NCBI RefSeq assembly: GCF_019634775.1
Contig: NZ_JAHCAS010000001.1
Coordinates: 2,238,894-2,302,893, forward strand
Origin: Dokdonella sp.
GTDB taxonomy: Bacteria > Pseudomonadota > Gammaproteobacteria > Xanthomonadales > Rhodanobacteraceae
Reading direction: 5' to 3'
Length of the DNA stretch: 64,000 nt
Part shown: one piece after another, positions 7,266 through 17,216 of the stretch
How the letters are laid out: each line of letters begins with the position of its first letter
Position numbering within the stretch: the stretch's first letter is position 1
The notes under the pieces: generated by a model
Database searches by the model: none
What the model was told of the DNA's origin: nothing
What the model saw: the letters and a program-made list of their open reading frames with translations, nothing else
Position numbers and translations under genes: made by a program

Positions 7266-9251
7266 ATGCGTTCACCCGTCACCGGTTTCGTTGTCCTCCT
7301 TTCCCTGCTCGTCGCCCCGGCGGTCGCGTTCGCCGGCTACTGGCAGGACGTCGCCGCGCGCGCGCCGCAGGTCCATGGCGAAGCGCCGTCGGCATATCGC
7401 CAGGTATCGCTTGACTGGCCCGGACTGCGTCAGGCGCTGGCCGCGCATGCCGATGGTGTCGGCGCCACACTCACACTGCCGGCTCCGGACGGTGGGCTGC
7501 GCGAATTCGTGCTGGCCGATTCTGGCGTCATGCCGGCTGAACTGCAGGCACGCTTCCCCGCCATCCGCAGCTACCTCGCCACCGATGCCCGCGGAACGAC
7601 CGCGCGCGTCGGTATCTCGATGCTTGGCCTGCATGCCACGGTGCACGACCGCGACGGCATCTGGCTGGTGCGACCGGAGCGTTCCGGCATGGGCAGCCAC
7701 TACCTCAGTTTCCGCCGCGCCGATGCCGGCGTCGCCCCGCCGTTCAAGTGCCGCACGCATGGCCACATCGACATGGACGAGGACCACGCGATGCCGGCAC
7801 AGGCCCCCGGCGTCGCCACCGTCACGGGCACGATCCTGCGCAACTACCGTGCCGCCTTCGCCGCGAACCACCACTGGGTGCAGGCGGTTGCCAGCGCCAT
7901 GGATCCGCCGCAGGCACCGAGCGTCGCCATCGGTCTCGCCGCTGTGGTCAATGTCATCAACCGCATCAACGAAGTCTACGGACAGGACTTCGCGATCCGC
8001 ATGACCCTGATCCCCAACAATGACGCAATCATCTATCCGTTCGCTGAAGGTGACCCGTACTCCAACGATGAAGACGCCATCGACGAGAACGGGCCCAACC
8101 TCAACGCCGTCATCGGCAGCGCGAACTACGACATCGGCCACGTGTTCACTACCGGATCGGGCGGACTTGCAGGTCTCGGAGTGGTATGCCGCATCTGGAA
8201 GGCGGACGGTACGACCGGATTGCCAAACGGTGCGACGTTGCAGACCGATGTGTTCTACATCGACTACGTCGCGCACGAAGTCGGTCACCAGTTCGGCGGC
8301 GACCACACCTACAACTCCTGTGACGGTGACAATGCCGGCGAATCCGGTTTGGAGCCGGGCAGCGGCTCGACGATCCAGGCCTATGCCGGCATCTGCGGCA
8401 GCGCGAGCGACCTGCAGACGAACTCCGATCCATATTTCCATGCGCGCAGCCTGCAGGAGATGGGGGGCTATTCGAGCGGTATCGGCGGATCCTGCGCGCA
8501 GGCCACGCCGCGCGCTTGGGTCGCGCCGACCGTCGTGCCCGGCAGCGCGACGACGATTCCTGCCGCCACGCCATACGTGCTCACCGCACAGGCCGGTTCA
8601 TCCGCGCCGGGTGCGGTTTTGACCTACACCTGGGAGCAGTACGATGCCGGCCCAGCCAACATGAACCTGGCCGTCGACCCGGGTGCCGGCCCGATCCAGC
8701 GCTCGTGGCTGCCGACGATGAGCCCGCGCCGCTATCTGCCGCGCATCCAGAACCTCGTGTCCGGTGTCTTCGCCAAGGGCGAGATCCTGCCGACCACGAA
8801 CCGCACGCTGAACTATCGCCTGACCGTGCGCGACAACCTTGCCGGCGGGGGTGCCACCAACAGCGCCGACCGTGTGCTGACCGTGGTCGACACGGCCGGT
8901 CCATTCGTATTGACGGCACCGGCTGCGCCGACGATCTGGACCTGGGGCGAAACGCCCGCGCAGACGATTGCATGGAATGTCGCCGCGACCGACCAGGCGC
9001 CGATTTCCTGCAGCGCGGTCGACATCGACCTCGTCGTACCGGCGGCCGACAACAGCGAGTTGCTGCGACTCGCGGTGCTGCAGACAGGGGTTCCGAACAG
9101 CGGCAGCGCAACGGTGACGGTGCCGAATGTGTCGATCACGGCGGGTCACGTGCGCGTCGCGTGCTCGAACAACATCTTCTTCAACATCAGTCCACAAGTG
9201 ACCGTGATCGGCGGGGATAGCCTCTTCGCGGACGGGTTCGACAGCCCGTAG
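7266..9251 (+). CDS. Secreted reprolysin-like zinc metallopeptidase with GF[DE] tail
   Basis: An exported protease of 661 residues. A signal peptide (MRSPVTGFVVLLSLLVAPAV, cleavage near AFAG) follows the ATG at 7266. The extended zinc motif HEVGHQFGGDH lies at residues 337-347, giving the H-E-x2-H-x2-G-x2-H/D metzincin pattern. The propeptide contains one cysteine (FKCRTHGH) that could act as a cysteine switch. After the catalytic domain come Ig-like beta-rich segments, and the protein ends SLFADGFDSP. A second secreted metalloprotease follows directly, so the pair probably supplies extracellular proteolysis. Confidence 0.9.
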   Translation: MRSPVTGFVVLLSLLVAPAVAFAGYWQDVAARAPQVHGEAPSAYRQVSLDWPGLRQALAAHADGVGATLTLPAPDGGLREFVLADSGVMPAELQARFPAIRSYLATDARGTTARVGISMLGLHATVHDRDGIWLVRPERSGMGSHYLSFRRADAGVAPPFKCRTHGHIDMDEDHAMPAQAPGVATVTGTILRNYRAAFAANHHWVQAVASAMDPPQAPSVAIGLAAVVNVINRINEVYGQDFAIRMTLIPNNDAIIYPFAEGDPYSNDEDAIDENGPNLNAVIGSANYDIGHVFTTGSGGLAGLGVVCRIWKADGTTGLPNGATLQTDVFYIDYVAHEVGHQFGGDHTYNSCDGDNAGESGLEPGSGSTIQAYAGICGSASDLQTNSDPYFHARSLQEMGGYSSGIGGSCAQATPRAWVAPTVVPGSATTIPAATPYVLTAQAGSSAPGAVLTYTWEQYDAGPANMNLAVDPGAGPIQRSWLPTMSPRRYLPRIQNLVSGVFAKGEILPTTNRTLNYRLTVRDNLAGGGATNSADRVLTVVDTAGPFVLTAPAAPTIWTWGETPAQTIAWNVAATDQAPISCSAVDIDLVVPAADNSELLRLAVLQTGVPNSGSATVTVPNVSITAGHVRVACSNNIFFNISPQVTVIGGDSLFADGFDSP

Positions 9252-9377
9252 CAGCGGGATCGCTCCAGCGACCCGTGCACAGGCCTCGTTCGTTGGAGGC
9301 GGGACACTACGCGGGGATGCACCGGCGCGGTAGGATCACGGTTCTCGCAGGTTCCTGCATCAATCAGGTCGACTCCA

Positions 9378-11102
9378 ATGCCCAACAAGCCTGTTCTGTT
9401 CTCAACCGCACTGGCTGTCGCGATCGCAGCCTTCGCCGCCAATGTCCATGCCAAGAAGCTGCCCGACGGCATGGTCGAGAGCATCACCAAGGCCTTCAAC
9501 GAGGATGCCGCGATCGAATCGGCCCAAGGCCGGTTCGCCGCCGATGGCCGCGCCTTGACCCTGTTCCAGCCTGCGTTCCGGGCGCGGGTCGGCACGCCCG
9601 AGTCGATGGCACGCGAGTTCCTTGCCGCGCGCGTCGAGCAACTCGGCCTCAAGGACAACCCGACGGTGCTCGAGAAGATGTACGAGCGCGACGACCAGGC
9701 CTTCCATGTCGTGCGCTTCACCCAGCATTTGGACGGCGTGCCGGTTTACGGCAGCGACATCGCGGTAACGGTCAGGCCCGATGGCGAAGTGATCTTCGTC
9801 AGCAGCGAATTGCGCCCGGACGTGCAGCGCATCGTCACGACGTCGGCACGCGCGTCGTCGGACCTGCGCGCGAAAGTCGTCATCGACGCAGGCATGCCGG
9901 CGGCGAAGGACGAGGTCGAACCGACGCTCGTCGTCTATGCCGACGCGCAGCCGACGCGACTTGCCTGGATGTACTACCTGCGCGATGTGGTCAAGCGGGG
10001 TTCGTGGGAAGTCATCGCCGATGCTGCGACCGGCGAGATCCTCGCCATGCGCAACACCGAGTTGTACGTCGACGGCACCGCCACCGTGTTCGATCCCGAT
10101 CCGCTGACCTCGGCGCGCACGACCTACGGCAGTGGCGCTGGCCAGCTCACCGACGCCAACGACGCCGATTCGGCGGGCCTCACCGCGCAGCTCATGAACG
10201 TCACGCTGCGCGACATCACGTTTGCGGGAGGCGTCTATCGCCTCGAGGGGCCGTGGGCGCGCTGTAACGATTGGGAGGCGCCGTTCGGTGGCGTCGATGA
10301 CTGCCCGACACCGAGCACGCCAGATTTCAGTGCCACGCGTGCAAGCCAGGCGTTCGAGGGGCCGAACCTCTACCACCTCATCGACAAGCAGATGCGCTAC
10401 CTCAACGTCACGCTCGGCGTGACCGTGGTGCCGAACAACGTGGCGGGTGGCGTGCGCTTCGATCCGCATGGGTGGAATGGGCAGGACAACTCGTCGTTCA
10501 CGCCGGCCACCGACCGGCTGAGCTTCGGCGAAGGTGGTGTCGACGATGCCGAAGACGCCGACGTCGTCATCCACGAACTGGGTCACGGCCTGCACGACTG
10601 GGTTACCAATGGTGGTCTGTCCCAGGTGCAGGGCCTCTCCGAGGGTGTCGGTGACTATTTCGGTAATTCCTACAACCGCTCGACCGGCTACTGGACGCCG
10701 AGCGATCCGCAGTGGTTCTGGATGTTCCACTGGGACGGCCACAACCAGTATTGGGCGGGCCGCGTCACCAACTGGCATATCGGCCGCAGCTGGCCGAGCA
10801 ACATCGGTTCCGGCATCCATGCGCAGGGCCAATACTGGGCATCCTGCAACATGGTCGCCTGGACGGCGATCGGCCGCGACAAGATGGACAAGGCGATGCT
10901 GCGCGGTCTGGCCATGACCACCAGCAGCTCGAACCAGCAGGTCGCCGCGCAGGCCGTCATCACGGCGGCGGCGACGATGGGCGGCGCCCAGGGCTACACG
11001 CCGGCGGACATCGCCGCGATCGGCGCTGCATACAACACGAGCTGCACCTACGGCGTGAGCGTGCCGCAGACCGACATCATCTTCCAGCACGGGTTCGAGT
11101 AA
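9378..11102 (+). CDS. Secreted M36 (fungalysin-type) metalloprotease with GF[DE] tail
   Basis: A 574-residue exported protease. The signal peptide ends around AANVHAKK. An FTP/PepSY-like propeptide follows (HVVRFTQHLDGVPVYGSDI, then SWEVIADAATGEILAM), which is typical of thermolysin- and fungalysin-type zymogens. The zinc motif HELGH is at residues 399-403, followed by glutamate in GLSEGVGDYFGNS. The C-terminus is TDIIFQHGFE, the same tail motif as the upstream protease. The start has an ATG directly before the hydrophobic leader. Confidence 0.92.
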   Translation: MPNKPVLFSTALAVAIAAFAANVHAKKLPDGMVESITKAFNEDAAIESAQGRFAADGRALTLFQPAFRARVGTPESMAREFLAARVEQLGLKDNPTVLEKMYERDDQAFHVVRFTQHLDGVPVYGSDIAVTVRPDGEVIFVSSELRPDVQRIVTTSARASSDLRAKVVIDAGMPAAKDEVEPTLVVYADAQPTRLAWMYYLRDVVKRGSWEVIADAATGEILAMRNTELYVDGTATVFDPDPLTSARTTYGSGAGQLTDANDADSAGLTAQLMNVTLRDITFAGGVYRLEGPWARCNDWEAPFGGVDDCPTPSTPDFSATRASQAFEGPNLYHLIDKQMRYLNVTLGVTVVPNNVAGGVRFDPHGWNGQDNSSFTPATDRLSFGEGGVDDAEDADVVIHELGHGLHDWVTNGGLSQVQGLSEGVGDYFGNSYNRSTGYWTPSDPQWFWMFHWDGHNQYWAGRVTNWHIGRSWPSNIGSGIHAQGQYWASCNMVAWTAIGRDKMDKAMLRGLAMTTSSSNQQVAAQAVITAAATMGGAQGYTPADIAAIGAAYNTSCTYGVSVPQTDIIFQHGFE

Positions 11103-11360
11103 TCCTCAGGGAACGTCTGCACGACTTGTTTTTTGCTCGTCGTCCCGGCAAAGGCCCGGACCCAGTGCCTCCTGCCTACAAGAGTTTGCAAGGCGCTGGG
11201 CTCGGGCCTGACCAGCCATTCGGCTGTTGAAAACCGCCGGAGCGACGGGTTGTGCAGTCCCGTGCTTGAGTGAGCCGGGCAGCACTGAACAGTTGCCCGC
11301 CCGGCTTCCGGTAAACTCGCCGGCCCGGGCCGATCCGCCCTTCACGCGTCGCCGCCGCCC

Positions 11361-11819
11361 TTGATCGCTGGACAACTGCGCGCCCACCCCGACGCCCGCT
11401 ACGCGATCGTCGCCAGCCGCTGGAACCCGCGCATCGTCGATGCGCTGCTGGCGGCGGCGCAGCGCGCGTTCGCCGAGCATGGCGTGGCCGAGGCGGCGCT
11501 CGACGTGGTGCGCGTGCCGGGTGCGTGGGAGATTCCGGCCGTGGCGGCGAGGCTCGCGGCGGGCGGGCGGCATGCGGCGATCGTCGCGCTCGGCTGCGTC
11601 GTGCGCGGCGACACGCGCCATTACGAGCATGTCGCCGACGGCTGCGCAGAGGGGCTCATGCGCGTGGCCGTCGAGCATCGCCTGCCGGTGCTCAACGGCG
11701 TGCTCGCGGTCGAGCGGCATGCTGACGCCGAGGCGCGCGCGGGCGGCGCGCACGGCAACAAGGGCGAGGAAGCCGCGCTCGCCGCGCTCGAGATGACCGA
11801 CCTGTGGAGACAGTTGTGA
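11361..11819 (+). CDS. ribH: 6,7-dimethyl-8-ribityllumazine synthase
   Basis: Condenses the ribityl-aminouracil with dihydroxybutanone phosphate in riboflavin synthesis. The 152-residue protein has the family blocks [41 protein letters not shown] and the catalytic histidine in that last block, then VLNGVLAVE. No ATG or GTG lies in frame upstream, so translation seems to begin at TTG (11361). It is the first gene of the classical ribH-nusB-thiL-pgpA cluster; nusB begins within its last codons (GTGA). I see no FMN riboswitch in the 258-bp leader. Confidence 0.93.
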   Translation: MIAGQLRAHPDARYAIVASRWNPRIVDALLAAAQRAFAEHGVAEAALDVVRVPGAWEIPAVAARLAAGGRHAAIVALGCVVRGDTRHYEHVADGCAEGLMRVAVEHRLPVLNGVLAVERHADAEARAGGAHGNKGEEAALAALEMTDLWRQL

Positions 11820-12277
11820 ACCCGACCCGCCGACCCGATGGCATCGACCTCGCTGCGCGCTCGCGCGCGCGTCGGCGCGCCGTGCAGGCGCTCTACGCGT
11901 GGCAGGTCGGCGGCAACCGCATGGCCACGGTCATCGAGGAGTTCCGCCACGAGCAGGACATGGAGATCGCCGACCTCGACTACTTCGAGGACCTGCTGCG
12001 CGGCGTCGACCTGCACGTCAACGAGCTCGATGCCGGCTTCAAGCCCTTCCTCGACCGCGAGGTCGCCGAAGTCGATCCGATCGAGCGCGCCGTGCTGCGC
12101 CTGGCCGCCTACGAGTTCCGCTATCGTCCCGACGTGCCGTACCGCGTCATCCTCAACGAGGCCGTCGAAGTCGCCAAGCGCTTCGGCGCCGACCACGGCC
12201 ACACCTACATCAACGGCGTGCTCGACCGCCTCGCCGCCGACTGGCGCAGCACCGAGTACCGCGCGGCGCGGCGCTGA
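11816..12277 (+). CDS. nusB: Transcription antitermination factor NusB
   Basis: Binds boxA RNA with NusE in rRNA antitermination complexes. The GTG at 11816 overlaps the ribH stop (GTGA) and has GGAGA five bases upstream; an in-frame GTG at 11804 is the alternative. Family features are the N-terminal [13 protein letters not shown], the central [14 protein letters not shown], and [30 protein letters not shown]. Length (153 residues) is normal. It shares the operon with ribH, thiL and pgpA. Confidence 0.94.
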   Translation: MNPTRRPDGIDLAARSRARRRAVQALYAWQVGGNRMATVIEEFRHEQDMEIADLDYFEDLLRGVDLHVNELDAGFKPFLDREVAEVDPIERAVLRLAAYEFRYRPDVPYRVILNEAVEVAKRFGADHGHTYINGVLDRLAADWRSTEYRAARR

Positions 12278-12312
12278 ATGCGCGCGCCGTCGCCACGCCC
12301 GCGTTGAGCGCG

Positions 12313-13272
12313 ATGGCCGAATTCGACCTCATCGACCATATCCGGCGACGCTGCGACCTCGCCCGCGCCGACGTGCGCCTCGGCATCGGCGACGATGCCG
12401 CCGTGCTCGCCGTGCCGGCCGGGCACGAACTCGTCGCCTGCACCGACACCCTCGTCGCCGGCGTGCATTTCCCGCACGGCAGCGCGCCGGCCGACATCGG
12501 CTGGAAGGCGCTGGCGGTGAACCTCAGCGATCTCGCCGCGATGGGCGCGACGCCGGCCTGGGCGCTGCTCGCGCTGACCCTGCCGGAACCCGATGCCGGT
12601 TTCGTCGCCGGCTTCGCCGAGGGGTTCGCCGACCTTGCCGCCGCGCACCATGTCGCCCTCGTCGGCGGCGACACCACGCGCGGGCCCTTGGCGATCACCG
12701 TCACCGCGCACGGTTTCGTGCCGCCGGGCCAGGCCTTGCGCCGCGACGGCGCGCGCAGCGGCGACGAGGTGTTCGTCACCGGCACGCTCGGCGACGCCGC
12801 CGCTGCCTTGCGCCTGCTCGGCACCTCGCGCGCGGCGGAATTCACATTTGCCGAACTGCGCGCACGACTCGACCGCCCGACACCACGCGTCGCCGCCGGC
12901 GCGGTGCTGCGCGCACGCGCCACGGCCTGCATCGACGTCTCCGACGGCCTGCTCGCCGATCTCGGCCATATGGCGAATCAAAGTGGCGTCGGCATCGAGG
13001 TCGAGGCGGCCTGCCTGCCTGCATCGCCGGCCCTGCTGGCGATATTCGACGGCCGCGAACGCTGCGCCCTGCAACTGGCCGGCGGCGACGACTACGAACT
13101 CGCCTTCAGCGTGCCGGCAGGGCAGGCGCATGACCTCGCGCAGGATCTCGCCCGCATCGGCTGCGCGGCCACGCGCATCGGCCGCGTTGTCGACGGCACC
13201 GGCGTGCGCGCGCTTGATGCGCATGCTCAACCGATCGAACTGCCGCGCCGCGGCTGGGAGCATTTCGCATGA
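12313..13272 (+). CDS. thiL: Thiamine-monophosphate kinase
   Basis: Phosphorylates thiamine monophosphate to the diphosphate cofactor. The 319-residue protein begins MAEFDLIDHIRRRC and contains the metal/ATP-site segments GIGDDAAVL, CTDTLVAGVHFP, VGGDTTRGPL and IDVSDGLLADLGH, then LAGGDDYELAF. The ATG at 12313 is preferred over an in-frame TTG nine bases upstream. Its last four bases overlap pgpA (ATGA). Confidence 0.95.
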   Translation: MAEFDLIDHIRRRCDLARADVRLGIGDDAAVLAVPAGHELVACTDTLVAGVHFPHGSAPADIGWKALAVNLSDLAAMGATPAWALLALTLPEPDAGFVAGFAEGFADLAAAHHVALVGGDTTRGPLAITVTAHGFVPPGQALRRDGARSGDEVFVTGTLGDAAAALRLLGTSRAAEFTFAELRARLDRPTPRVAAGAVLRARATACIDVSDGLLADLGHMANQSGVGIEVEAACLPASPALLAIFDGRERCALQLAGGDDYELAFSVPAGQAHDLAQDLARIGCAATRIGRVVDGTGVRALDAHAQPIELPRRGWEHFA

Positions 13273-13760
13273 GACTCGATGCCGCGCAGCGCCGCGCCGT
13301 GCTTTCCCATCCGGCCGGCTGGATCGCCAGCGGCTTCGGCGCCGGCTTCAGCCCGTTCGCCTCCGGCACCGCCGGCTCGGCCGTCGCCCTCCTGCCGTGG
13401 CTGCTGCTGCGCGGACTTTCGCCATGGTGGTGGCTTGTCATCATCGCCGCGGCCTTCGCCATCGGTGTATGGGCCTCGACGGTCGTCGTGCGCCGCCTGC
13501 ACATCGAAGACCCCGGCGTCATCGTCTGGGACGAATTCGTCGGCCAGTGGATCACCCTGTGGCCGCTGCTGCTGTGGCCGCGCCACCTCGCCTGGGTCGC
13601 CGTCGGCTTCTTCCTGTTCCGCATTTTCGACGTCTGGAAACCTTGGCCGGTCTCCTGGGCCGACCGCCACGTCAAGGGCGGCTTTGGCGTGATGCTCGAT
13701 GACGTGCTGGCCGGCGTCTATGCCGCATTGGTGCTGGCCTTGCTGGTGCGGTTCTTCTGA
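13269..13760 (+). CDS. pgpA: Phosphatidylglycerophosphatase A
   Basis: Removes the phosphate from phosphatidylglycerophosphate to give phosphatidylglycerol at the inner membrane. The 163-residue protein has the hallmark GAGFSPFASGTAGS, VWDEFVGQW and FFLFRIFDVWKPWPVSW blocks and several hydrophobic helices. It is coupled to thiL by an ATGA overlap and ends the operon. Confidence 0.95.
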   Translation: MRLDAAQRRAVLSHPAGWIASGFGAGFSPFASGTAGSAVALLPWLLLRGLSPWWWLVIIAAAFAIGVWASTVVVRRLHIEDPGVIVWDEFVGQWITLWPLLLWPRHLAWVAVGFFLFRIFDVWKPWPVSWADRHVKGGFGVMLDDVLAGVYAALVLALLVRFF

Positions 13761-14185
13761 CGGATGTCACCCCGTCATCGGGAATCGAAAGGTTGGGGCC
13801 GTCCTGTGCGGGCGCAGCTCGGCGTTGCGCCGGCTCGACAGTCGGCCAGTCTGCCTTCGCCGTCGCGCCTTGATCTGCGCCCGCACAGGGCGGTGACGCC
13901 GTTGTGGGATCGATCAGAACATCCCAAGGCCCGTTGGGCGTCGGAGACAGGCCGGCAAGGCCGACAATCCTCGCTACACTTCTGCGCAACTGCCCCGCGG
14001 ACGTCAGGGATGCCCATTCATCGCGTTTCGCATGGCCGATCGCGCCGTCAATCAGCGTGTCGATGTCGGGCATGCCCGGCCGGTTCAGTGCGTCGCGTCC
14101 GCTTCGGACACGCGGGGCCGGGCTGTGCCATGGAGGTTCGGTGCCCGTCACGGTCCGCACCTGTCGTTGCTGGGCAATCCTAGAC
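13761..14185. other. 425-bp gap holding a 15-bp inverted repeat
   Basis: I find no convincing gene here. CCTGTGCGGGCGCAG (13803-13817) and CTGCGCCCGCACAGG (13875-13889) are perfect reverse complements with a 57-nt interior that can itself fold. This may be a complex terminator for the ribH operon or a small mobile repeat. The remainder should contain the promoter of the downstream cyclase gene, but no strong -35/-10 pair stands out. Confidence 0.5.
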
Positions 14186-17100
14186 ATGGGCTTCGGCACC
14201 CGGCTGTGCTGCCTGGCCCTGTGGCCGACCCTTGCGACGGCCCTTGCGCCGCCCGTGGATGCGCCGGTGGCAGAGGTCGATTCCGACCTGGGCTGGCGTG
14301 CCTTCCGAACTTTCACCAGCGCCGACGGCCTGCCACAGAACAGCGTACTGGCCCTGCTGCAGGACCGCGACGGCTTCATCATCGCCGGCACCAGCCAGGG
14401 CCTTGCCCGCTACGACGGCCATCGCTGGACGCCGATCGAACTGCCGACTGCCGGCGTGCGCTATGCCGTCGGCTCACTGGGGGAGGACCGCGACGGAGCG
14501 CTCTGGATCGGCACCGACTCGGTCGGCGCCTGGCGGGTTCACGACGGCAGACCACAACGGGTGCCGATCGAGTCGAACTCCGGCGCGAATGCCCTCCTGC
14601 CGGCCAGCGACGGGCGCATGTGGGTGGGCACCTTCGAGTCCCTGTACCGTTGCCGCCCCGAGCACTGCGAGGCCATCGAGGCCCTCGCCGGTCTCGGCGT
14701 GCGCAGCCTCCTGGCCGATCGCGCCGGCGGTGAGGAAAGGCTCTGGGTCGGTACGAATGGCAGCGGCGTGGTGCAGCTCGTCGACCTCGATGCGCAACAG
14801 CCCAAGCTGGGCAGCCTGCGCATCAGCAAGGATGATGGCCTGCCGAACAACATCGGACTCGCCCTTGGCCATTTTGCCGGGGACCTGTGGATCGGCACCG
14901 GGCGTGGCCTGGCGCGTTTCGACGGGACGCGCCTGCACGTCTACGGCAAGGACAACGGTTTCCCGGTTGCCATGGTGTTCGGCCTGCAGGAAGCCAGCTC
15001 CGCAGACGGCCAGCCGATGCTGCTGGCCAGCCTGCGCACGGGAGGCGTGGCCGAGATCAATGCGGGTGGGCAATGGCGCCTGATCGATGCGCATCATGGC
15101 CTGCCTTCGAATGCCGCGCATGCCTTGCTCCTCGAGCGCTACCGCCGGCATGTCTGGATCGGCACCATGACCTCAGGCGCCGCGCGCATGGAGCCGGACC
15201 GCTGGGCCCTGCTCAACGAGCGCAATGGCTTGCCGGACCGCATCATCGAAGGCGTGGGCATCGGCAGCGCGCCGGCCGGACTGTGGGTGGGAACCGCCAG
15301 CGGTGCCGTGCAATGGCGCGATGGGCATTTCGTTCCATTGATTGATGATCCGCGTGCCGCGCACCTGGTCCGCGACGTGCTCGATGCGCCCGACGGCAGT
15401 CGCTGGATTGCCCACGCGCGCGGCCTGCAACGCTGGCGTGGCAACGAGTTGCTCGGTGACTTCACCGTCGACAACTCGGAGTTGCCGGCGGTTTCCTCCG
15501 ATCGGCTCATCCTGCGGCGCGCGGGCATGGGCGGGCCCGAGCTTTATGTCGGTACCGGCCACGGGCTGGCGCGTTGGCGCGCAAGCAATGGCTTGCGTCG
15601 TGTCGAACTGCCGTCCGAGTTCGCGACGCATGCGTCAGTGCAGGCGCTGGCAATCCAGGCACTCCCCGAATCTCCAGACCGGGATCGCCTGTGGCTTGCC
15701 ATTGGAGGAGACTTGCTGCGTCTGGATGGAGAGGCGTGGGAACCTGCCGGGGTCGACTGCATCGGGCAGGACAGCGTCGTCGACCTCAATGTCGATCCCG
15801 GCAGTGACGATGGCCTGTGGGTGGTCACGCGCGGACACCTGCTTCAGGTTGACGCCAACGGGGCTTGCCGGGAATGGCCAGGGGCATCGCGACTGGGCGC
15901 GCTCAGCCACGTGCGTTTCCATGGCGGGCATGTGTACGTGTTCGGCTCGCGCGGCATGCTGCGCCTGGACCGGAGCGCCGGAGCGGAGCAGGAAGGTGAA
16001 CTCCTCGGTCGCGAAGCCGGCCTCGAAAGCCCGGAAATCATCGACAGCGTGATTGATGAGCGTGGCCGTATCTTCGCGGCCACGGCCAGTGGCCTGGCTG
16101 CGCTGGCAACCGACGCGGCACAGCGCACCACGGCTTTGCAGCCTGCGCCATTGCGACTCCTGTCCGCACGCCATGGCGAGGGCGGCGCGCCGCTCCTGCG
16201 CGGTAGCCGCCTGCCGCCGGATGACAGCAGTGTCGAGTTCGATTTCGTGTTGCTGGCTTTCGATCGCGAATACGCCGTGCGCTATCGCACGCGCCTGGTC
16301 GGCCTGCAGCAGCGGCCCGGCGAGTGGACGGACGTGGCCGAAGTCAGCCATGCGCGCCTGCCTGCCGGTGACTACGAACTCATCGTCGAAGCCCGCGATG
16401 CCGACGGCATCGAAGCCGAGCCGATCCGTTTCCCGTTCAGCGTGGATGCGCCGATCTGGCAGAAGTCGTGGGTCCTGCTCGGTGCTCCCTTGCTGCTGCT
16501 GGCCGCCGGTGTCCTGCTCGGGCGCTGGCGCCTGCGCGCGGCACGACAGCGCGCCACCGAACTCGAAGCCGAAGTTGCAGCACGCACGCGCGAACTGGCC
16601 CTGGCCAACCAGCGGCTCGAACAGACCGCGTTGACCGATCCCCTCACCGGACTCAAGAACCGGCGCTACTTCACAGGCGCGGCCGCTGCGCAGGCGGAGC
16701 GCGCGCGCCAGTCGCGCGACGGCCAGTTTCTCCTCGTGGCCCTGCTCGATGTGGATCACTTCAAGCGCATCAACGACAGCTTCGGCCACGATGCCGGCGA
16801 TGCGGTGCTGGTCGAGGTCGCGCGCCGCCTGCATGCGCTGGCACGCGAGGATGACATCGTCGTGCGTTGGGGCGGCGAGGAGTTCCTGCTCCTGCTGCGT
16901 GGCGTCGTGGAAGGGGATTTCGAGTCCGTGCTGCAGCGCCTGCTCGATGGCATCGTGCGCGAGCCGGTCCGGATCGGCGAGCGTACCCTCGCCGTGGCCG
17001 TGTCGATCGGTGCGGCGCAGTTTCCATCCGGCGCCGCGCAAGCGCAGGGCGAATCCCTGGAACAGGCCATCACGCGTGCGGACCGCGCGCTCTACCGTGC

Positions 17101-17203
17101 CAAGCATGAAGGTCGCCGCCGCGCCATCATCGGCGAACCGGAAGGCACCCTGTCCGAACAGGCTTTCCGCACCATCCTGCCGAGCGCCACGTCCGCCAAC
17201 TGA
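14186..17203 (+). CDS. Membrane diguanylate cyclase with two-component-regulator propeller sensor
   Basis: Makes cyclic di-GMP in response to an unknown periplasmic signal. The 1,005-residue protein has a signal/anchor segment after the ATG at 14186. At least ten propeller blades follow (GALWIGTDS, RMWVGTFES, RLWVGTNGS, DLWIGTGRG, HVWIGTMTS, GLWVGTASG and weaker ones), then a Y_Y_Y domain. One membrane helix (about 761-782), a coiled-coil linker and a GGDEF domain complete it. The cyclase is complete: DPLTGLKNRRYF, DVDHFKRINDSFGHDAGD, GGEEF at 896-900. REDD five residues before GGEEF fits the inhibitory RxxD site. Upstream in-frame codons are not needed. Confidence 0.93.
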   Translation: MGFGTRLCCLALWPTLATALAPPVDAPVAEVDSDLGWRAFRTFTSADGLPQNSVLALLQDRDGFIIAGTSQGLARYDGHRWTPIELPTAGVRYAVGSLGEDRDGALWIGTDSVGAWRVHDGRPQRVPIESNSGANALLPASDGRMWVGTFESLYRCRPEHCEAIEALAGLGVRSLLADRAGGEERLWVGTNGSGVVQLVDLDAQQPKLGSLRISKDDGLPNNIGLALGHFAGDLWIGTGRGLARFDGTRLHVYGKDNGFPVAMVFGLQEASSADGQPMLLASLRTGGVAEINAGGQWRLIDAHHGLPSNAAHALLLERYRRHVWIGTMTSGAARMEPDRWALLNERNGLPDRIIEGVGIGSAPAGLWVGTASGAVQWRDGHFVPLIDDPRAAHLVRDVLDAPDGSRWIAHARGLQRWRGNELLGDFTVDNSELPAVSSDRLILRRAGMGGPELYVGTGHGLARWRASNGLRRVELPSEFATHASVQALAIQALPESPDRDRLWLAIGGDLLRLDGEAWEPAGVDCIGQDSVVDLNVDPGSDDGLWVVTRGHLLQVDANGACREWPGASRLGALSHVRFHGGHVYVFGSRGMLRLDRSAGAEQEGELLGREAGLESPEIIDSVIDERGRIFAATASGLAALATDAAQRTTALQPAPLRLLSARHGEGGAPLLRGSRLPPDDSSVEFDFVLLAFDREYAVRYRTRLVGLQQRPGEWTDVAEVSHARLPAGDYELIVEARDADGIEAEPIRFPFSVDAPIWQKSWVLLGAPLLLLAAGVLLGRWRLRAARQRATELEAEVAARTRELALANQRLEQTALTDPLTGLKNRRYFTGAAAAQAERARQSRDGQFLLVALLDVDHFKRINDSFGHDAGDAVLVEVARRLHALAREDDIVVRWGGEEFLLLLRGVVEGDFESVLQRLLDGIVREPVRIGERTLAVAVSIGAAQFPSGAAQAQGESLEQAITRADRALYRAKHEGRRRAIIGEPEGTLSEQAFRTILPSATSAN

Positions 17204-17216
17204 GGTCGTGGCGCAT

